From positions 1-63,395 of the forward strand of contig CALLAL010000030.1 in the NCBI GenBank assembly GCA_938002255.1: a stretch of DNA of 63,395 bases, written 5' to 3'. The notes under the pieces are model-generated. The model ran no database searches. It was not told where the DNA came from and was given only the letters and a program-made list of their open reading frames with translations. This document shows, one piece after another, positions 50,853 to 60,707 of the stretch (positions within the stretch are counted from its first letter, which is position 1; every line of letters starts with the position of its first letter). Both the position numbers and the translations under genes were made by a program. The DNA is from an uncultured bacterium. Its GTDB lineage: Bacteria > Desulfobacterota > BSN033 > UBA1163.

Positions 50853-52040
50853 ATGGAGATTGTTGAACTTAAGAAAGGAATCTACTGGGTTGGAGCGATT
50901 GACTGGAATGTCAGGGATTTTCACGGTTATTCCACACCCACAGGGACCACGTATAATGCCTATCTGATCTTGGATCAAAAGAATGTGCTTGTGGATACCG
51001 TTAAGGCTCCCTTTTATCTTGAGATGTTAGGTCGAATTTCTGAGATTATTGATCCTTCGAAAATTGACATCATCGTTTCCAATCATGTGGAGATGGACCA
51101 TTCCAGTTCTCTTCCTCCATTAGTGGAAAGGATTGGAAACCCGACCATCCTAACCTCTGAGAGAGGGCAGAAGGGGTTAGAGAAACACTACAATAAGGCG
51201 ATGAATTTTAAAGCAGTCAAGACAGGAGAAACTTTTTCCATCGGGCGTCGCAGTCTCGTCTTTGTTGAAGCTCCCATGCTTCACTGGCCGGATAGCATGT
51301 TCACCTATATCCCGGAAGACCGTGTTCTCCTTCCGAATGATGCCTTTGGTCAGCACATCGCCACCTGCCAGAGATTTGAGGATGAGGTGGGAGATGAAGT
51401 GATGAGGCATGGAAGAAAATATTTTGCCAATATCCTCTGGCCTTTAGCTCCGCTCATTCTGAAAAAAATTGAAGAGGTGGAGAAGATGGGAATCCCTATT
51501 GATATAATCGGACCAAGCCATGGTCTGATCTGGAGAAAGAATCCTGGCCGAATTATTCAAGCTTATAAAACATGGAGTGAGGGGAAATCGAGCAAAAAAA
51601 TCCTGGTGGTTTATGATACGATGTGGGGCAGCACGGAGGTTCTGGCAAAAGCGATTTTGAAAGGGTTGATCGAGGAAGGGGTTGAGGCAAAACTTCTCCA
51701 TCTACGTTCTAACCATCGGAGCGATATTATCGACGAAATGCTCGAAGCAAGGGGTATTTTATTGGGTTCTCCTACCCTAAATAATGGAATGTTTCCAACT
51801 ATGGGAGATTTCCTGACGTATATGAAAGGCTTAAAACCGAAGGGGAAAATTTTTGGCCTTTTTGGCTCCTATGGATGGGGAGGAGGTGCCCTCAAAGAGA
51901 TCAAGAGATATCTTGAACAGGAGAAGTTTGAGATCTGGGAGAAGGAGATGACCGTGCAATATGTCCCAGGTCCTGAGGAGATCCAGAAGGCGATTGAGTT
52001 TGGAAAGGAGTTTGCTAAAAAAGCGAATGGCACGGATTAA
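50853..52040 (+). CDS. FprA-type A flavoprotein (diiron oxygen or NO reductase)
   Basis: 395 residues: metallo-beta-lactamase-like domain with diiron ligands in NHVEMDHSSS and HWPDSMFTY, ending with GPSHGLIWR, then a flavodoxin domain (VVYDTMWGSTEVLAKAI). Such enzymes reduce O2 to water or NO to N2O, protecting anaerobes. A GGGGGG-type ribosome-binding site precedes the ATG. Monocistronic. Confidence 0.94.
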   Translation: MEIVELKKGIYWVGAIDWNVRDFHGYSTPTGTTYNAYLILDQKNVLVDTVKAPFYLEMLGRISEIIDPSKIDIIVSNHVEMDHSSSLPPLVERIGNPTILTSERGQKGLEKHYNKAMNFKAVKTGETFSIGRRSLVFVEAPMLHWPDSMFTYIPEDRVLLPNDAFGQHIATCQRFEDEVGDEVMRHGRKYFANILWPLAPLILKKIEEVEKMGIPIDIIGPSHGLIWRKNPGRIIQAYKTWSEGKSSKKILVVYDTMWGSTEVLAKAILKGLIEEGVEAKLLHLRSNHRSDIIDEMLEARGILLGSPTLNNGMFPTMGDFLTYMKGLKPKGKIFGLFGSYGWGGGALKEIKRYLEQEKFEIWEKEMTVQYVPGPEEIQKAIEFGKEFAKKANGTD

Positions 52041-52122
52041 AGGGAATTACAAAATTAGGGGGGATTCATGCCATTCCTTCTCATTCGTGTCATTGGATCA
52101 TCACGTTGGGTGATCTTATACA

Positions 52123-52512
52123 ATGGAAAAGTTAACAGGGCCTTACAACGATATGGTCATCGATCATTTCACTCGTCCACGGAATATGGGAGAGATGGAA
52201 AATCCTGATGGGATAGGGGAGGCTCAAAATCCGGTCTGCGGCGATACCATGCGGCTTTACCTCAAAGTAGAGGCGGATCGGATTGTCGATGTTAAGTTTT
52301 TAACATTTGGTTGCGGTGCGGCGATTGCTTCATCGAGTCTTGCCACCGAGATGATCAAAGGGAAGACTCTTGAAGAGGTTCTTCAGATTAAGGATGAGGA
52401 TATTGTCAACGCCCTGGGTGGACTCCCCCCTTCAAAAATTCACTGTTCCGTCCTTGCCGAGTTGGCAATCCGGAGCGCAGTAGAGGATTACAAGAGGAAA
52501 ACAAATCAGTAG
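52123..52512 (+). CDS. IscU/NifU-type Fe-S scaffold (second copy)
   Basis: 129 residues with [21 protein letters not shown] and KIHCSVLAELAI, the three classic scaffold cysteine sites. It is closer to canonical IscU than the copy at 20618-21046. No desulfurase or chaperone genes adjoin. Ribosome-binding site weak. Confidence 0.92.
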   Translation: MEKLTGPYNDMVIDHFTRPRNMGEMENPDGIGEAQNPVCGDTMRLYLKVEADRIVDVKFLTFGCGAAIASSSLATEMIKGKTLEEVLQIKDEDIVNALGGLPPSKIHCSVLAELAIRSAVEDYKRKTNQ

Positions 52513-52538
52513 CCTGTGAAAACAAATCACCCTAAGGG

Positions 52539-53930
52539 GTGCGGCTATATATGATGGAGTTGAGGGCCCTTCGAATGATTGGAAAAGACTCTTGCCTCAG
52601 CCTATTAAAAAAAATAGTCGAGTATTCTTCCGCCGATCAAACCGAGGCTCTCCTTCTCACCGAAGATTCTTCTTTGACACGCTTTGCTCGATCGATGGTC
52701 CATCAACATGTGGCAGAAAAAAATTCTACTGTGATTCTCAAGGTTGTAAAAAATAAACGGATTGCGATCTTGACCACTAACCGACTCACCCCTGCTTCTT
52801 TAAAAGATTTGGTGAAAAAGGCCATCTCTATTGCTGAGGTCCAGAGTCCTAATGAGGAATTCATCTCACTCCCTTCCCCACAAAGGATTCCAGAGATCGA
52901 TACCTTTCACAAAAATATCCAAACGCTTACTCCAAAACGAAAGGTGAAGCTCCTTCAAGACCTCTTTAAAATTGTAAGAGAGAAGGGACTTGAAGCATCG
53001 GGTTCATTTTCGAACGGAATGGTTGAGGTTGCGGTAGTCAATTCACTCGGAGTGGAGGCTTATCAGAGATATTCAGATCTGGTCCTTCATTTGATCGTCC
53101 AGAACAACGAAAGCTCTGGTTACAGTAGTTTTGTATCAAGAAATCCTGATCAGTTAAATATTCCTATCCTTGCAGATGAGGCCATTCTAAAGGCTTCAAA
53201 GGGGATACCCATTCTGATCGAACCTGGTGAATATGAGGTGGTTTTAGAGCCTTATGCCGTGAGCGAACTTCTTTCCTTCCTCGGATATCTTGGTTTCCAC
53301 GCCCTCTCTGTTCAGGAAGGGCGAAGTTTCCTCTGTAATCGATTCGGGCAAAAGCTGGTCGATTCCAAAGTAACGATCTACGACGATGGTCTCGACCCTA
53401 AAGGGTTGCAGGTTCCGTTCGATTTCGAAGGGATTCCAAAGCAACGAGTGGTCTTCTTTGAGGAAGGTGTTGCTAAGTCTGTGACTTATGATTCGTTCAC
53501 CGGACATCGGGAAGGGAAACCTTCGACAGGCCATGCTCTTATCTCACCCAATACGGAAGGGCCTATTCCAATCAATCTCTTTATGAAGGAAGGAGACTCC
53601 TCCCTCGACGAAATGATCCGGTCTGTCCATAAAGGAATTTATGTAACGCGTTTTCACTACACCAACGTCGTAGAACCGATGAAGGCGGTGTTGACCGGCA
53701 TGACCCGTGATGGAACCTTTTTAATCGAAGACGGTGAAATCAAATCGCCCATTAAAAATTTCAGGTTCACGGAATCGGTTCTGAAGGCTCTTTCAAGGGT
53801 GAGTGCTGTTTCAAAGGATCGAAAAATTTGCTCGGAAGGGACAGTTTATTCGAGGCGGTTCATTACTGGAATTGTTGCTCCTGCCATCAAAGTGGATGGA
53901 TTTAACTTTTCGGGAGTTTCGGCGTTATAG
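52539..53930 (+). CDS. TldD/PmbA-family protein (TldE-like subunit)
   Basis: Up to 463 residues; GTG at 52539 or ATGs at 52551/52554 may start it. TldD/TldE family with features of PmbA/TldE: VVLEPYAVSELLSFLG and a late STGHALISPNT-like block, but no HExxxH zinc site in this subunit. TldD/TldE complexes process modified peptides or CcdA-type proteins. It is followed by the zinc-bearing TldD-like gene at 54054. Confidence 0.85.
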   Translation: MRLYMMELRALRMIGKDSCLSLLKKIVEYSSADQTEALLLTEDSSLTRFARSMVHQHVAEKNSTVILKVVKNKRIAILTTNRLTPASLKDLVKKAISIAEVQSPNEEFISLPSPQRIPEIDTFHKNIQTLTPKRKVKLLQDLFKIVREKGLEASGSFSNGMVEVAVVNSLGVEAYQRYSDLVLHLIVQNNESSGYSSFVSRNPDQLNIPILADEAILKASKGIPILIEPGEYEVVLEPYAVSELLSFLGYLGFHALSVQEGRSFLCNRFGQKLVDSKVTIYDDGLDPKGLQVPFDFEGIPKQRVVFFEEGVAKSVTYDSFTGHREGKPSTGHALISPNTEGPIPINLFMKEGDSSLDEMIRSVHKGIYVTRFHYTNVVEPMKAVLTGMTRDGTFLIEDGEIKSPIKNFRFTESVLKALSRVSAVSKDRKICSEGTVYSRRFITGIVAPAIKVDGFNFSGVSAL

Positions 53931-54053
53931 AAAACAAGGGGATCATGGGTCCAGGGGACCTGGGGTTCAATGGGACATAACTTGATAAGATGTGATCGGA
54001 TTTCCTCGAGTCTTGAATTCCAATGGATATTCGAAATCCAACCGGAGTAATGG

Positions 54054-55502
54054 ATGAAGGAACTCATTCAAAACATTCTGGACATAGCAAAGCTTAAAAA
54101 GGTGGATTACGCCGATATTCGTGTTGTCCATCGACGAACAGAAGAAATTGGAATCAAAAATGGAAAAGTAGAAGCTTTTACCTCTGATGAGGATTTGGGG
54201 TTTGGTATCCGAGTTCTTTACCGCGGTGCTTGGGGATTCGCCTCCAGTTCTAAATTAACGAAGACAGAAATAGAAAAGATTTTTGGGAAGGCGCTCAACA
54301 TTGCCAAAGCCAGCTTTCGGGGAGGAGGTCAAGGAGTGAATTTTCCTCCTTTGAGTCCGAAAGTGGGTCAATATACAACACCTTTTTCGATCCATCCCCT
54401 CGATGTGGCTCCTGAAGAGAAGCTCAATCTTCTGCTGACTTGCGAAGAGATTCTTCGAAACCATAAGGGCATAAAGATTGCAGAAGCCTTCATGGGGTCT
54501 TATTACATGGCTAAAACGTTTGCTTCAACAGAAGGTTCTTATGTTGAACAAACGATTGTGGAGTGTGGTGCTGGCATTTCAGCCACTGCCATCAACGATA
54601 CGGAGATGCAGATCAGATCCTACCCTAACTCTTTCAGGGGCAACTTTGCTACCAAAGGATACGAATGGATCAAGGGTCTTGATCTCCAGAGCCATACCGA
54701 ACGAATCGCTGAAGAGGCGATTCAGCTTCTCTCAGCCACGCCCTGTCCATCCAAAACAACCACTCTTATTCTTGACGGTTCTCAGGTGGCTCTCCAGATT
54801 CATGAATCGATCGGTCACCCAATAGAACTTGACCGAATTCTGGGAACAGAGGCGAGTTATGCAGGAACCAGTTTCATCAAACCGGAAATGGTCGGGTCTT
54901 TTCGGTATGGTTCAGAGATGGTCAATGTCGTAGCCGATGCGACCTACCCTGGGGGACTTGGCACTTTCGGTTATGATGATGAAGGAATTCCTGCCCAGAG
55001 GGTTCCCATTATCTCTCAGGGGATTCTGGTCAATTTACTTACATCAAGAGAGACGGCCTCGGTGCTGGGGAAAGAGAGTAATGGGACGATGAGGGCTGAC
55101 GGCTGGAACCGAATCCCTTTAATTCGGATGACAAACATTAACCTGGAGCCAGGGGAATGGACGTTAGAGGATATGATTGCGGATACTGAGGAAGGTGTTT
55201 TTCTTTCAACCAACCGGAGTTGGTCGATTGACGATCAAAGAATCAATTTCCAGTTTGGGACAGAGATTGGCTGGGAGGTTCAGAACGGAAAGATAGGGAA
55301 GATGATCAAAAACCCTACCTATACAGGCATTACCCCTCAGTTCTGGAATTCCTGCGACGCGATTGCTAATCGAAATTACTGGCAGATGTGGGGGACACCC
55401 AACTGCGGGAAAGGAGAACCGGGCCAGGTGGCCCATGTGGGGCATGGTGCTTCGCCTGCACGGTTCAGGAATGTCCGGGTGGGAGTGATGAATAACGTAT
55501 AG
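54054..55502 (+). CDS. tldD: TldD-like metalloprotease subunit
   Basis: 482 residues with the zinc-binding HESIGHPIELDR motif and the GTEASYAGTSF and CGKGEPGQVAHVGHGASPARF segments of TldD. It should be the catalytic partner of the TldE-like protein encoded 124 bases upstream. It may mature a peptide natural product or remove damaged proteins; no precursor-like gene is visible nearby. Confidence 0.92.
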   Translation: MKELIQNILDIAKLKKVDYADIRVVHRRTEEIGIKNGKVEAFTSDEDLGFGIRVLYRGAWGFASSSKLTKTEIEKIFGKALNIAKASFRGGGQGVNFPPLSPKVGQYTTPFSIHPLDVAPEEKLNLLLTCEEILRNHKGIKIAEAFMGSYYMAKTFASTEGSYVEQTIVECGAGISATAINDTEMQIRSYPNSFRGNFATKGYEWIKGLDLQSHTERIAEEAIQLLSATPCPSKTTTLILDGSQVALQIHESIGHPIELDRILGTEASYAGTSFIKPEMVGSFRYGSEMVNVVADATYPGGLGTFGYDDEGIPAQRVPIISQGILVNLLTSRETASVLGKESNGTMRADGWNRIPLIRMTNINLEPGEWTLEDMIADTEEGVFLSTNRSWSIDDQRINFQFGTEIGWEVQNGKIGKMIKNPTYTGITPQFWNSCDAIANRNYWQMWGTPNCGKGEPGQVAHVGHGASPARFRNVRVGVMNNV

Positions 55503-55660
55503 GGGAGAAGGGCAAGGCGCAACGTGTAAATTACCTTAGGCAGATAACAGACAGATAAGTTGAGATGAACAAAGTTTTTATCCAACAGGAGAAATGATCG
55601 GGTTAGGTGGTGAAGTTTTGAGGGTTTGAGATTTTCCCTATGCTATGCTCCATGGGGACC

Positions 55661-55816
55661 TTACTTTTCTTTTTTAGTGACATCTTCGGCGTAGCCTTCG
55701 CGAAAGCCTTCGACGACCTTCTCCGAGACCTTCTTGGTCGCCTTAAAGATCTTTTTTAGGCCCTCCTTAAAGAGCTCTTTGGCCTCTTCCAGTTCTTCTT
55801 TTTCTTCTTTTGTCAT
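55661..55816 (-). CDS. Small amphipathic helical protein (51 aa)
   Basis: Minus-strand frame starting ATG at 55816, ten bases after the stop of the TPR gene: MTKEEKEELEEAKELF... It is rich in Lys and Glu with a heptad-like pattern, so probably one long helix. Too short to assign. Position and composition suggest co-translation with the TPR protein. An AAAGG lies just before the start. Confidence 0.55.
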   Translation of the reverse strand: MTKEEKEELEEAKELFKEGLKKIFKATKKVSEKVVEGFREGYAEDVTKKEK

Positions 55817-55825
55817 GCCTTTCGC

Positions 55826-56449
55826 CTACTTGGAAGCCGAGGGTTTTGGGGAGGGAAAGGTCTCACCCATCTGTTTCATCTTCACAATCTGGGCTTTTAA
55901 GCGATTCGCCCTCTCACTATTTAAATCGACTTTCAGATAGTCTTCCCAGGCTGCGATTGCTCCTTTGACATCCTGTTTGTCGTGAAGGAGGACAATCCCG
56001 ATATTATAACGGCTGTTTAGATGTTTGGGATCGCTCTGAGCTGCCTTTTTAAACTCCTCAATGGCGCGGTCGAAGTCACCCAATGCCCTGTACATAATTC
56101 CCATATCTGTTCTCACATCCGCATTGTCCGGTTTAACCCTAAGGTACTGGCTGTAAGCTTCGATAGCTTCCTTGGGCTGTCCGGTATCGAAGTAGAGGTT
56201 TCCGAGTTCAACCAGCGCAGGAAGGTTTTTGGGATCTTTTTTAACGATATCCTTCAGAGATTTAATCTTTAGATTTACTTCAGCAGGGTCAGGGCCTGTT
56301 GGGGTTTCCGGAAGTGCCATCTGGGGTTTTTGCCCCATGGCTACCTTGTCCACTCCTTTGGTTCCTCGTAAGATAGCGACAGTGGCACCGGCGACAAATC
56401 CAACCAGAAACGCAATCAGGAATCCAAGAATCGCTGTCTCTTTTTTCAT
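55826..56449 (-). CDS. Membrane-anchored TPR-repeat protein (paralogue)
   Basis: 207 residues: transmembrane helix at about 7-29, then three or four TPRs (LGNLYFDTGQPKEAIEAYSQYL, MGIMYRALGDFDRAIEEFKKAA). It closely resembles the protein at 1664-2335 in layout and sequence. AAAGGAG precedes the ATG. The small 51-aa gene follows it. Confidence 0.85.
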   Translation of the reverse strand: MKKETAILGFLIAFLVGFVAGATVAILRGTKGVDKVAMGQKPQMALPETPTGPDPAEVNLKIKSLKDIVKKDPKNLPALVELGNLYFDTGQPKEAIEAYSQYLRVKPDNADVRTDMGIMYRALGDFDRAIEEFKKAAQSDPKHLNSRYNIGIVLLHDKQDVKGAIAAWEDYLKVDLNSERANRLKAQIVKMKQMGETFPSPKPSASK

Positions 56450-56940
56450 ACGGTCTCCTTTAAGTCAAAATTATCTTAACATAGAACAGATCAAACGGAA
56501 AGGTCATTTTTCATAAATATCCTGGTCCTTTTCAGTCTCTGGAACCAAAAGGTTACAGAAAAGGTAATCCTTCAGTCATGGGGTATGATAGATGGTAAAA
56601 GGGTTGGAACATTCCTTTAACTGAGAGTTACCAGAAAAAGTAATCCCTCAGTGATGGGGTGTTTTCGGTTTAAAAGGGTTGGAACGTTCCTCCTCCAAAA
56701 CCTTGAATAGCGGTTATAAGAGGTTACCCTCATCGGGGCCCTCATGCCCTTTGAATCGGATTTTTTTCAATTAGATTTGGTCGTTTTGACGAACAGAGGT
56801 TTCGCTTCAAGGTTTTTCCAAAGGAACCTCCCAACCCTTTTTTATTGAGGGGTTACCAGAAAAATATGTTTTACTTTGATTTTTTAAGGATCTAATGGTA
56901 AAAATAATTGTCTGGACCGATTGGAAAAGGAGGAACGACG
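56450..56940. other. Intergenic region carrying tandem repeats
   Basis: About 490 bases without a gene. It contains two 65-base copies of a repeat (56551-56615 and 56626-56690) and a partial third in mixed orientation near 56823-56868. Confidence 0.6.
56551..56690 (+). repeat. Imperfect tandem repeat, 75-bp period, with GGAACGTTCC palindrome
   Basis: Two copies (65 bases each, starting 75 bases apart) share GTTAC..AGAAAA..GTAATCC..TCAGT.ATGGGGT and AAAAGGGTTGGAAC.TTCC. The second ends in the perfect palindrome GGAACGTTCC; the first has GGAACATTCC. Parts recur at 56823-56868. Purpose unknown; could be regulator sites or an ncRNA-like element. Confidence 0.6.
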
Positions 56941-57189
56941 ATGAAGTGTTATGTCTGTGCCAAACAAGGGGTTGAGGAAGAAGCGGTGGCGATCTGTATC
57001 GTTTGTGGAATGGGACTTTGTCTCGGGCATGCCTTTAAAGAGGCGTTAGAAGTGAAGGATATCGTGGATTGGGGTTTTGGGACAGAGACGATTGTCTACC
57101 CTCATACCATCCCCAGGTTCATTTGTGCGGAATGTAAATTGGCTATTGCACAGAGGAAGAAAGGGGCTCCCAAAGGATCAACAGGATAG
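56941..57189 (+). CDS. DUF2180-like small zinc-binding protein
   Basis: 82 residues from the ATG at 56941 (AAGGAGG upstream). Two paired Cys motifs (CYVCAKQGVEEEAVAICIVCGMGLC and CAEC) and a conserved GLCLGHA segment match the DUF2180 family, which is frequent in archaea and some anaerobes. Function unknown. It may be acquired by transfer. Confidence 0.78.
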   Translation: MKCYVCAKQGVEEEAVAICIVCGMGLCLGHAFKEALEVKDIVDWGFGTETIVYPHTIPRFICAECKLAIAQRKKGAPKGSTG

Positions 57190-57341
57190 TCAAACCACAG
57201 AGCCATCGATACGGTTTTATTCCCTAAAAATGGAACCTTGGTAGGTTGGAATACATGTTACCGTTGATTTAAATAACTTATTATGGATGGTTTTAAATCA
57301 AAAAGATTGTTTTTTATCATTTAATCGCTGATAATGGTTTT

Positions 57342-57707
57342 ATGAAGAAGATACTTGTTGTTGAGGATGAGGAGGGGTTAAGGCTTTTCTATAAAGAAGA
57401 ACTTGAAGCAGAAGGGTATGAAGTGATCACCGCTCGGAATGGTAAAGAAGCCATTCAGGAGCTGGAAAAGGGAAGGCCAGACCTGATTATTCTTGACATT
57501 GTCATGCCCGTTATGGATGGGATGGAGGCTCTCGGGAAGATCGTGGGAAAGGACCGAAAAATTCCCATCATCCTTAATACCTCTTATTCCGGATATCGAG
57601 ACGACTTTATGAGCTGGGTGGCAGACGCCTATGTGACCAAGTCGAGCGATCTCGAGGAGTTGAAAGCTAAAGTCAAAGAACTTTTAGAGAAGCGTCGAGG
57701 GCAATGA
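57342..57707 (+). CDS. Single-domain response regulator
   Basis: 121 residues: CheY-like receiver with VEDEEG, phospho-acceptor in LIILDIVMPVMDG, NTSYSG and VTKSSD. The usual Lys is present in the TKSS segment. No output domain. It overlaps glgC by 4 bases, suggesting co-translation, though a link between phosphorelay and glycogen synthesis is only inferred. Confidence 0.88.
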   Translation: MKKILVVEDEEGLRLFYKEELEAEGYEVITARNGKEAIQELEKGRPDLIILDIVMPVMDGMEALGKIVGKDRKIPIILNTSYSGYRDDFMSWVADAYVTKSSDLEELKAKVKELLEKRRGQ

Positions 57708-58909
57708 ATAAAGTCGTGACCATGCTTCTGGCCGGAGGCCGCGGTGAAAGGCTTTATCCGTTAACCCGGGATCGAGCCAAACCTGCAGTCCCCTTTGGTG
57801 CTATTTACCGGATCATCGACTTCACCCTTTCCAATTGTATCAACTCTGAAATTAGACGAATTTACGTCCTGACCCAATATAAATCGACCTCCTTACATCG
57901 TCACATCCAATTCGGATGGAGTATCCTCTCGCCAACTCTTGGAGAATTCATCGAAGTCATTCCGGCCCAGCAGAGGATCGATGAACACTGGTATCAGGGA
58001 ACCGCAGATGCGATCTTTCAAAATCTTTACACCTTGCAGAATGAAAAGCCGGATCTCGTCCTCATCCTTTCAGGAGATCACATCTACAAAATGGACTACC
58101 GAAAGATGATCGCTTTTCATCTGGATCGAAAAGCCGATCTTACCATTGCGGCTATCCGAATGGACCGGAGTTTATCAAAAGAGTTTGGTGTGATTGAGGT
58201 AGATCCAACGTGGAAGATCATCGGATTTCAGGAAAAGCCTGAAGCTCCCAAGACCATCCCCGGAGATCCAGAAGGAATACTTGCCTCCATGGGGATCTAT
58301 GTCTTCAATACAGAGATTCTGGTGAGAAGGCTGATTGAAGATGCCCGATCCGATTCGAGTCATGATTTTGGAAAGGATATCATTCCATTGATGATCGATA
58401 AGGACCGGGTGTTTGCCTTCGATTTCAGGGAAGGAGATTGTGGTAAGGAGGGATACTGGAGGGATGTAGGGACCATTGACGCTTATTATGAAGCCAATAT
58501 GGATCTGGTTTCAGTCACACCCAAACTCAATCTCTATGATCCTGAATGGCCTATTTTTACCTATCAGCCTCCTTATCCTCCAGCAAAGACGGTTCTTCTT
58601 GAAGAAGGAAGAATAGGGACAGCCCTCAACTCCATCCTCTCCCATGGTTCGATCATCAGCGGAGGAAGCGTCAAGCGATCGGTTCTATCTCCCAAAGTCA
58701 AGGTCCACAGTTATGCAGAGATTGAAGATTCGATCCTTTTGTCGGGAGTCGAAGTTGGCAGATATGCCAAAATCCGCAGGGCCATCATTGACAAGGAGGT
58801 TCAAATCCCAGAGGGAATGCGCATCGGGTATGATTTCGAAGAGGATGCCAAACGTTTTACCGTAACTGCATCTGGGATCGTTGTCATTCCCAAGTGGATT
58901 AAGCTCTGA
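57704..58909 (+). CDS. glgC: Glucose-1-phosphate adenylyltransferase
   Basis: 401 residues. Nucleotidyltransferase domain with LAGGRGERLYPLTRDRAKPAVPFG, YRIIDFTLSN, GTADAIFQNL and SGDHIYKMDY, then a left-handed beta-helix C-terminus. It makes ADP-glucose for glycogen. No glycogen synthase adjoins it in this window. Confidence 0.95.
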   Translation: MNKVVTMLLAGGRGERLYPLTRDRAKPAVPFGAIYRIIDFTLSNCINSEIRRIYVLTQYKSTSLHRHIQFGWSILSPTLGEFIEVIPAQQRIDEHWYQGTADAIFQNLYTLQNEKPDLVLILSGDHIYKMDYRKMIAFHLDRKADLTIAAIRMDRSLSKEFGVIEVDPTWKIIGFQEKPEAPKTIPGDPEGILASMGIYVFNTEILVRRLIEDARSDSSHDFGKDIIPLMIDKDRVFAFDFREGDCGKEGYWRDVGTIDAYYEANMDLVSVTPKLNLYDPEWPIFTYQPPYPPAKTVLLEEGRIGTALNSILSHGSIISGGSVKRSVLSPKVKVHSYAEIEDSILLSGVEVGRYAKIRRAIIDKEVQIPEGMRIGYDFEEDAKRFTVTASGIVVIPKWIKL

Positions 58910-58917
58910 GTCCTCTC

Positions 58918-59094
58918 TCAGCTGATATCAAGGATGTCACTGATGTTGATCTCCAGCATTTTTACTGAGGCGAGAATCCGGCTAGCATTCCGATCAACGG
59001 CTTGAATTCCACCGGAAAGTTCTTTCAATTCCTCCGCTGCCTTTTTGATTTTTTTAATACGAACCTCCATCTTTCTAAGTTTTGCAGGGCTCAT
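58918..59094 (-). CDS. Small helical protein
   Basis: 58 residues from the ATG at 59094, which has AGAGG five bases upstream (the frame also opens with GTG at 59100). Basic amphipathic helix-rich sequence (KLRKMEVRIKKIKKAAEELKEL). Convergent with glgC. Function unknown. Confidence 0.55.
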   Translation of the reverse strand: MSPAKLRKMEVRIKKIKKAAEELKELSGGIQAVDRNASRILASVKMLEINISDILDIS

Positions 59095-59274
59095 TTTCAC
59101 CTCTCATGTCATACATTCAAATATCGACATCCGAAATAAATCCTAATTTCAAAATTCAAATTTCCAAAACTATTTTGTTTTAAACATGTTTGTTTTGGTC
59201 ATTTGAAATTCTTTCGACCTTCGCCCCGATAGGGGCAGTCATAACGACCGAATTTCCTGCTTCGGTTTTCCTCG

Positions 59275-60624
59275 TCAACCGTGTTTCCTAAGGTCCTTAA
59301 ATCTTTTGGCTTTCACCTCGTATCGGGGGAGGGAGTTATATGGATGAACCTCAATGTTATAACCGAGGTTCGTTTTTAATCGGAGTTGATCTTTGAGCTG
59401 GTTGAGGATAGCCTCGCGATTTCCTTCTGCTTCCGGCAGTAGTTCAATTTTTAAGCTAATATCGTCTAAATCTCCTTTCTTGGTCACAACGATCTCAAAT
59501 TCATTACTCAACCCTTTGATGGACCGAACCACCTCTTCAATGGCTGAGGGAGCTATGAGGACGCCTTTAATTTTGGTAATGTCATCTGCTCTCCCGACCA
59601 CTCCTCCCTTAATGATACGGAAGGTTCTGCCACAAGGGCAAGGGTCTTTTGACCATTCGGCTACATCTTTGGAGTCAAATCGAATGCAGGGTTGAGCGAT
59701 ACGGTCAAGGGCCGTAATGACGATTTTCCCTCTCCGTTCCGGTTCTTCAATGATCTCTCCCGTTTCAATATCTTCTAACTGGGTGAGGAAGAGTGCCTCA
59801 TTTACGTGAAGCCCACCGGGTTGGGCCGTACATTCAAACCCCCAGGCTCCGATCTCGGTAGCTCCCACATGGTCATAGACCTTTGCGTTCCAGGCCTCTT
59901 CCATCCTCTGTTTGGTGGAAGGAATGCTTGCTCCAGGTTCACCTGCGCAGGTGATCTTCCGGACGGTTAAATCCTTCGCAGGGTCAATTCCCAATTTCTT
60001 TTTTGCCGTATCGGCCATCCCCAGGACATATGTCGGAGTCGCCATCATGGCGGTTGCCTTTAATTCCTGAATTTTTAAAATACGTGCCTCGGTATCAAGC
60101 ACGCCTCCGGGTACAACCTCACACCCAATCTTTTCAGCTGCATAATGGCCTGCCCAGAAGGCAACGAAGATGTTATATCCGAAGGGCAAAAAGACGCGGT
60201 CTGTATTTCGATACCCCTGAGCGTAAAGAAGATAAGCCCAGCACTCTGCCCACCATTCCCAGTCCTGCCAGGTGTCGGGCTGATAAACGGGTGTTCCTGT
60301 GGTTCCACTGGTTTGCCGGAATTCGGTCACTTCTTCGAGAGGGACGCAAAGAGCATCTCCATAAGGGAAGGGGTCTTTTCTCTGGATATCCCTCATCATG
60401 GCTTTTTCGACTTTTGGAACTTTGGAGACATCCTCATAGGTTTTAATGTCTCCAGGTTCGAGGCCTGCCTCCTGATAAAGTTTCCGATGGAACTTTGAAC
60501 GGTCATAAGCCCATTGGACAATCTTCTTAAATTTGTTGAGTTGGAGTTGTCTCATTTTTTCCATCGGGAGTGTTTCGACGATGGGATTCCAGTAATATTC
60601 AGCCCCCTTTGTTTTCCTGGTCAT
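59275..60624 (-). CDS. Phenylacetate-CoA ligase family protein (PaaK-like)
   Basis: 449 residues. ANL enzyme with P-loop TSGTTGTPVYQPDTWQDWEWW, GATEIGAWGFECTAQPGGLH and the C-terminal GVVGRADDITKIKG segment of PaaK-type ligases. It activates an aryl or other carboxylate with ATP and CoA. AAAGGAG precedes the ATG and a good sigma-70 promoter lies upstream. Precise acid unknown. Confidence 0.9.
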   Translation of the reverse strand: MTRKTKGAEYYWNPIVETLPMEKMRQLQLNKFKKIVQWAYDRSKFHRKLYQEAGLEPGDIKTYEDVSKVPKVEKAMMRDIQRKDPFPYGDALCVPLEEVTEFRQTSGTTGTPVYQPDTWQDWEWWAECWAYLLYAQGYRNTDRVFLPFGYNIFVAFWAGHYAAEKIGCEVVPGGVLDTEARILKIQELKATAMMATPTYVLGMADTAKKKLGIDPAKDLTVRKITCAGEPGASIPSTKQRMEEAWNAKVYDHVGATEIGAWGFECTAQPGGLHVNEALFLTQLEDIETGEIIEEPERRGKIVITALDRIAQPCIRFDSKDVAEWSKDPCPCGRTFRIIKGGVVGRADDITKIKGVLIAPSAIEEVVRSIKGLSNEFEIVVTKKGDLDDISLKIELLPEAEGNREAILNQLKDQLRLKTNLGYNIEVHPYNSLPRYEVKAKRFKDLRKHG

Positions 60625-60663
60625 TTTAAACTCCTTTGTATAAAAAATTTTTTAACTGTCAGA

Positions 60664-60692
60664 ATTTTAAGAAGGCGACCATTCTTTGTCAA
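60664..60692 (-). promoter_or_regulatory. Sigma-70 promoter for the PaaK-like gene
   Basis: Minus strand TTGACA, 17-base spacer, TAAAAT, about 40 bases before the ATG at 60624. Confidence 0.7.
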
Positions 60693-60707
60693 CCCTCAAC
60701 ATTAGTT

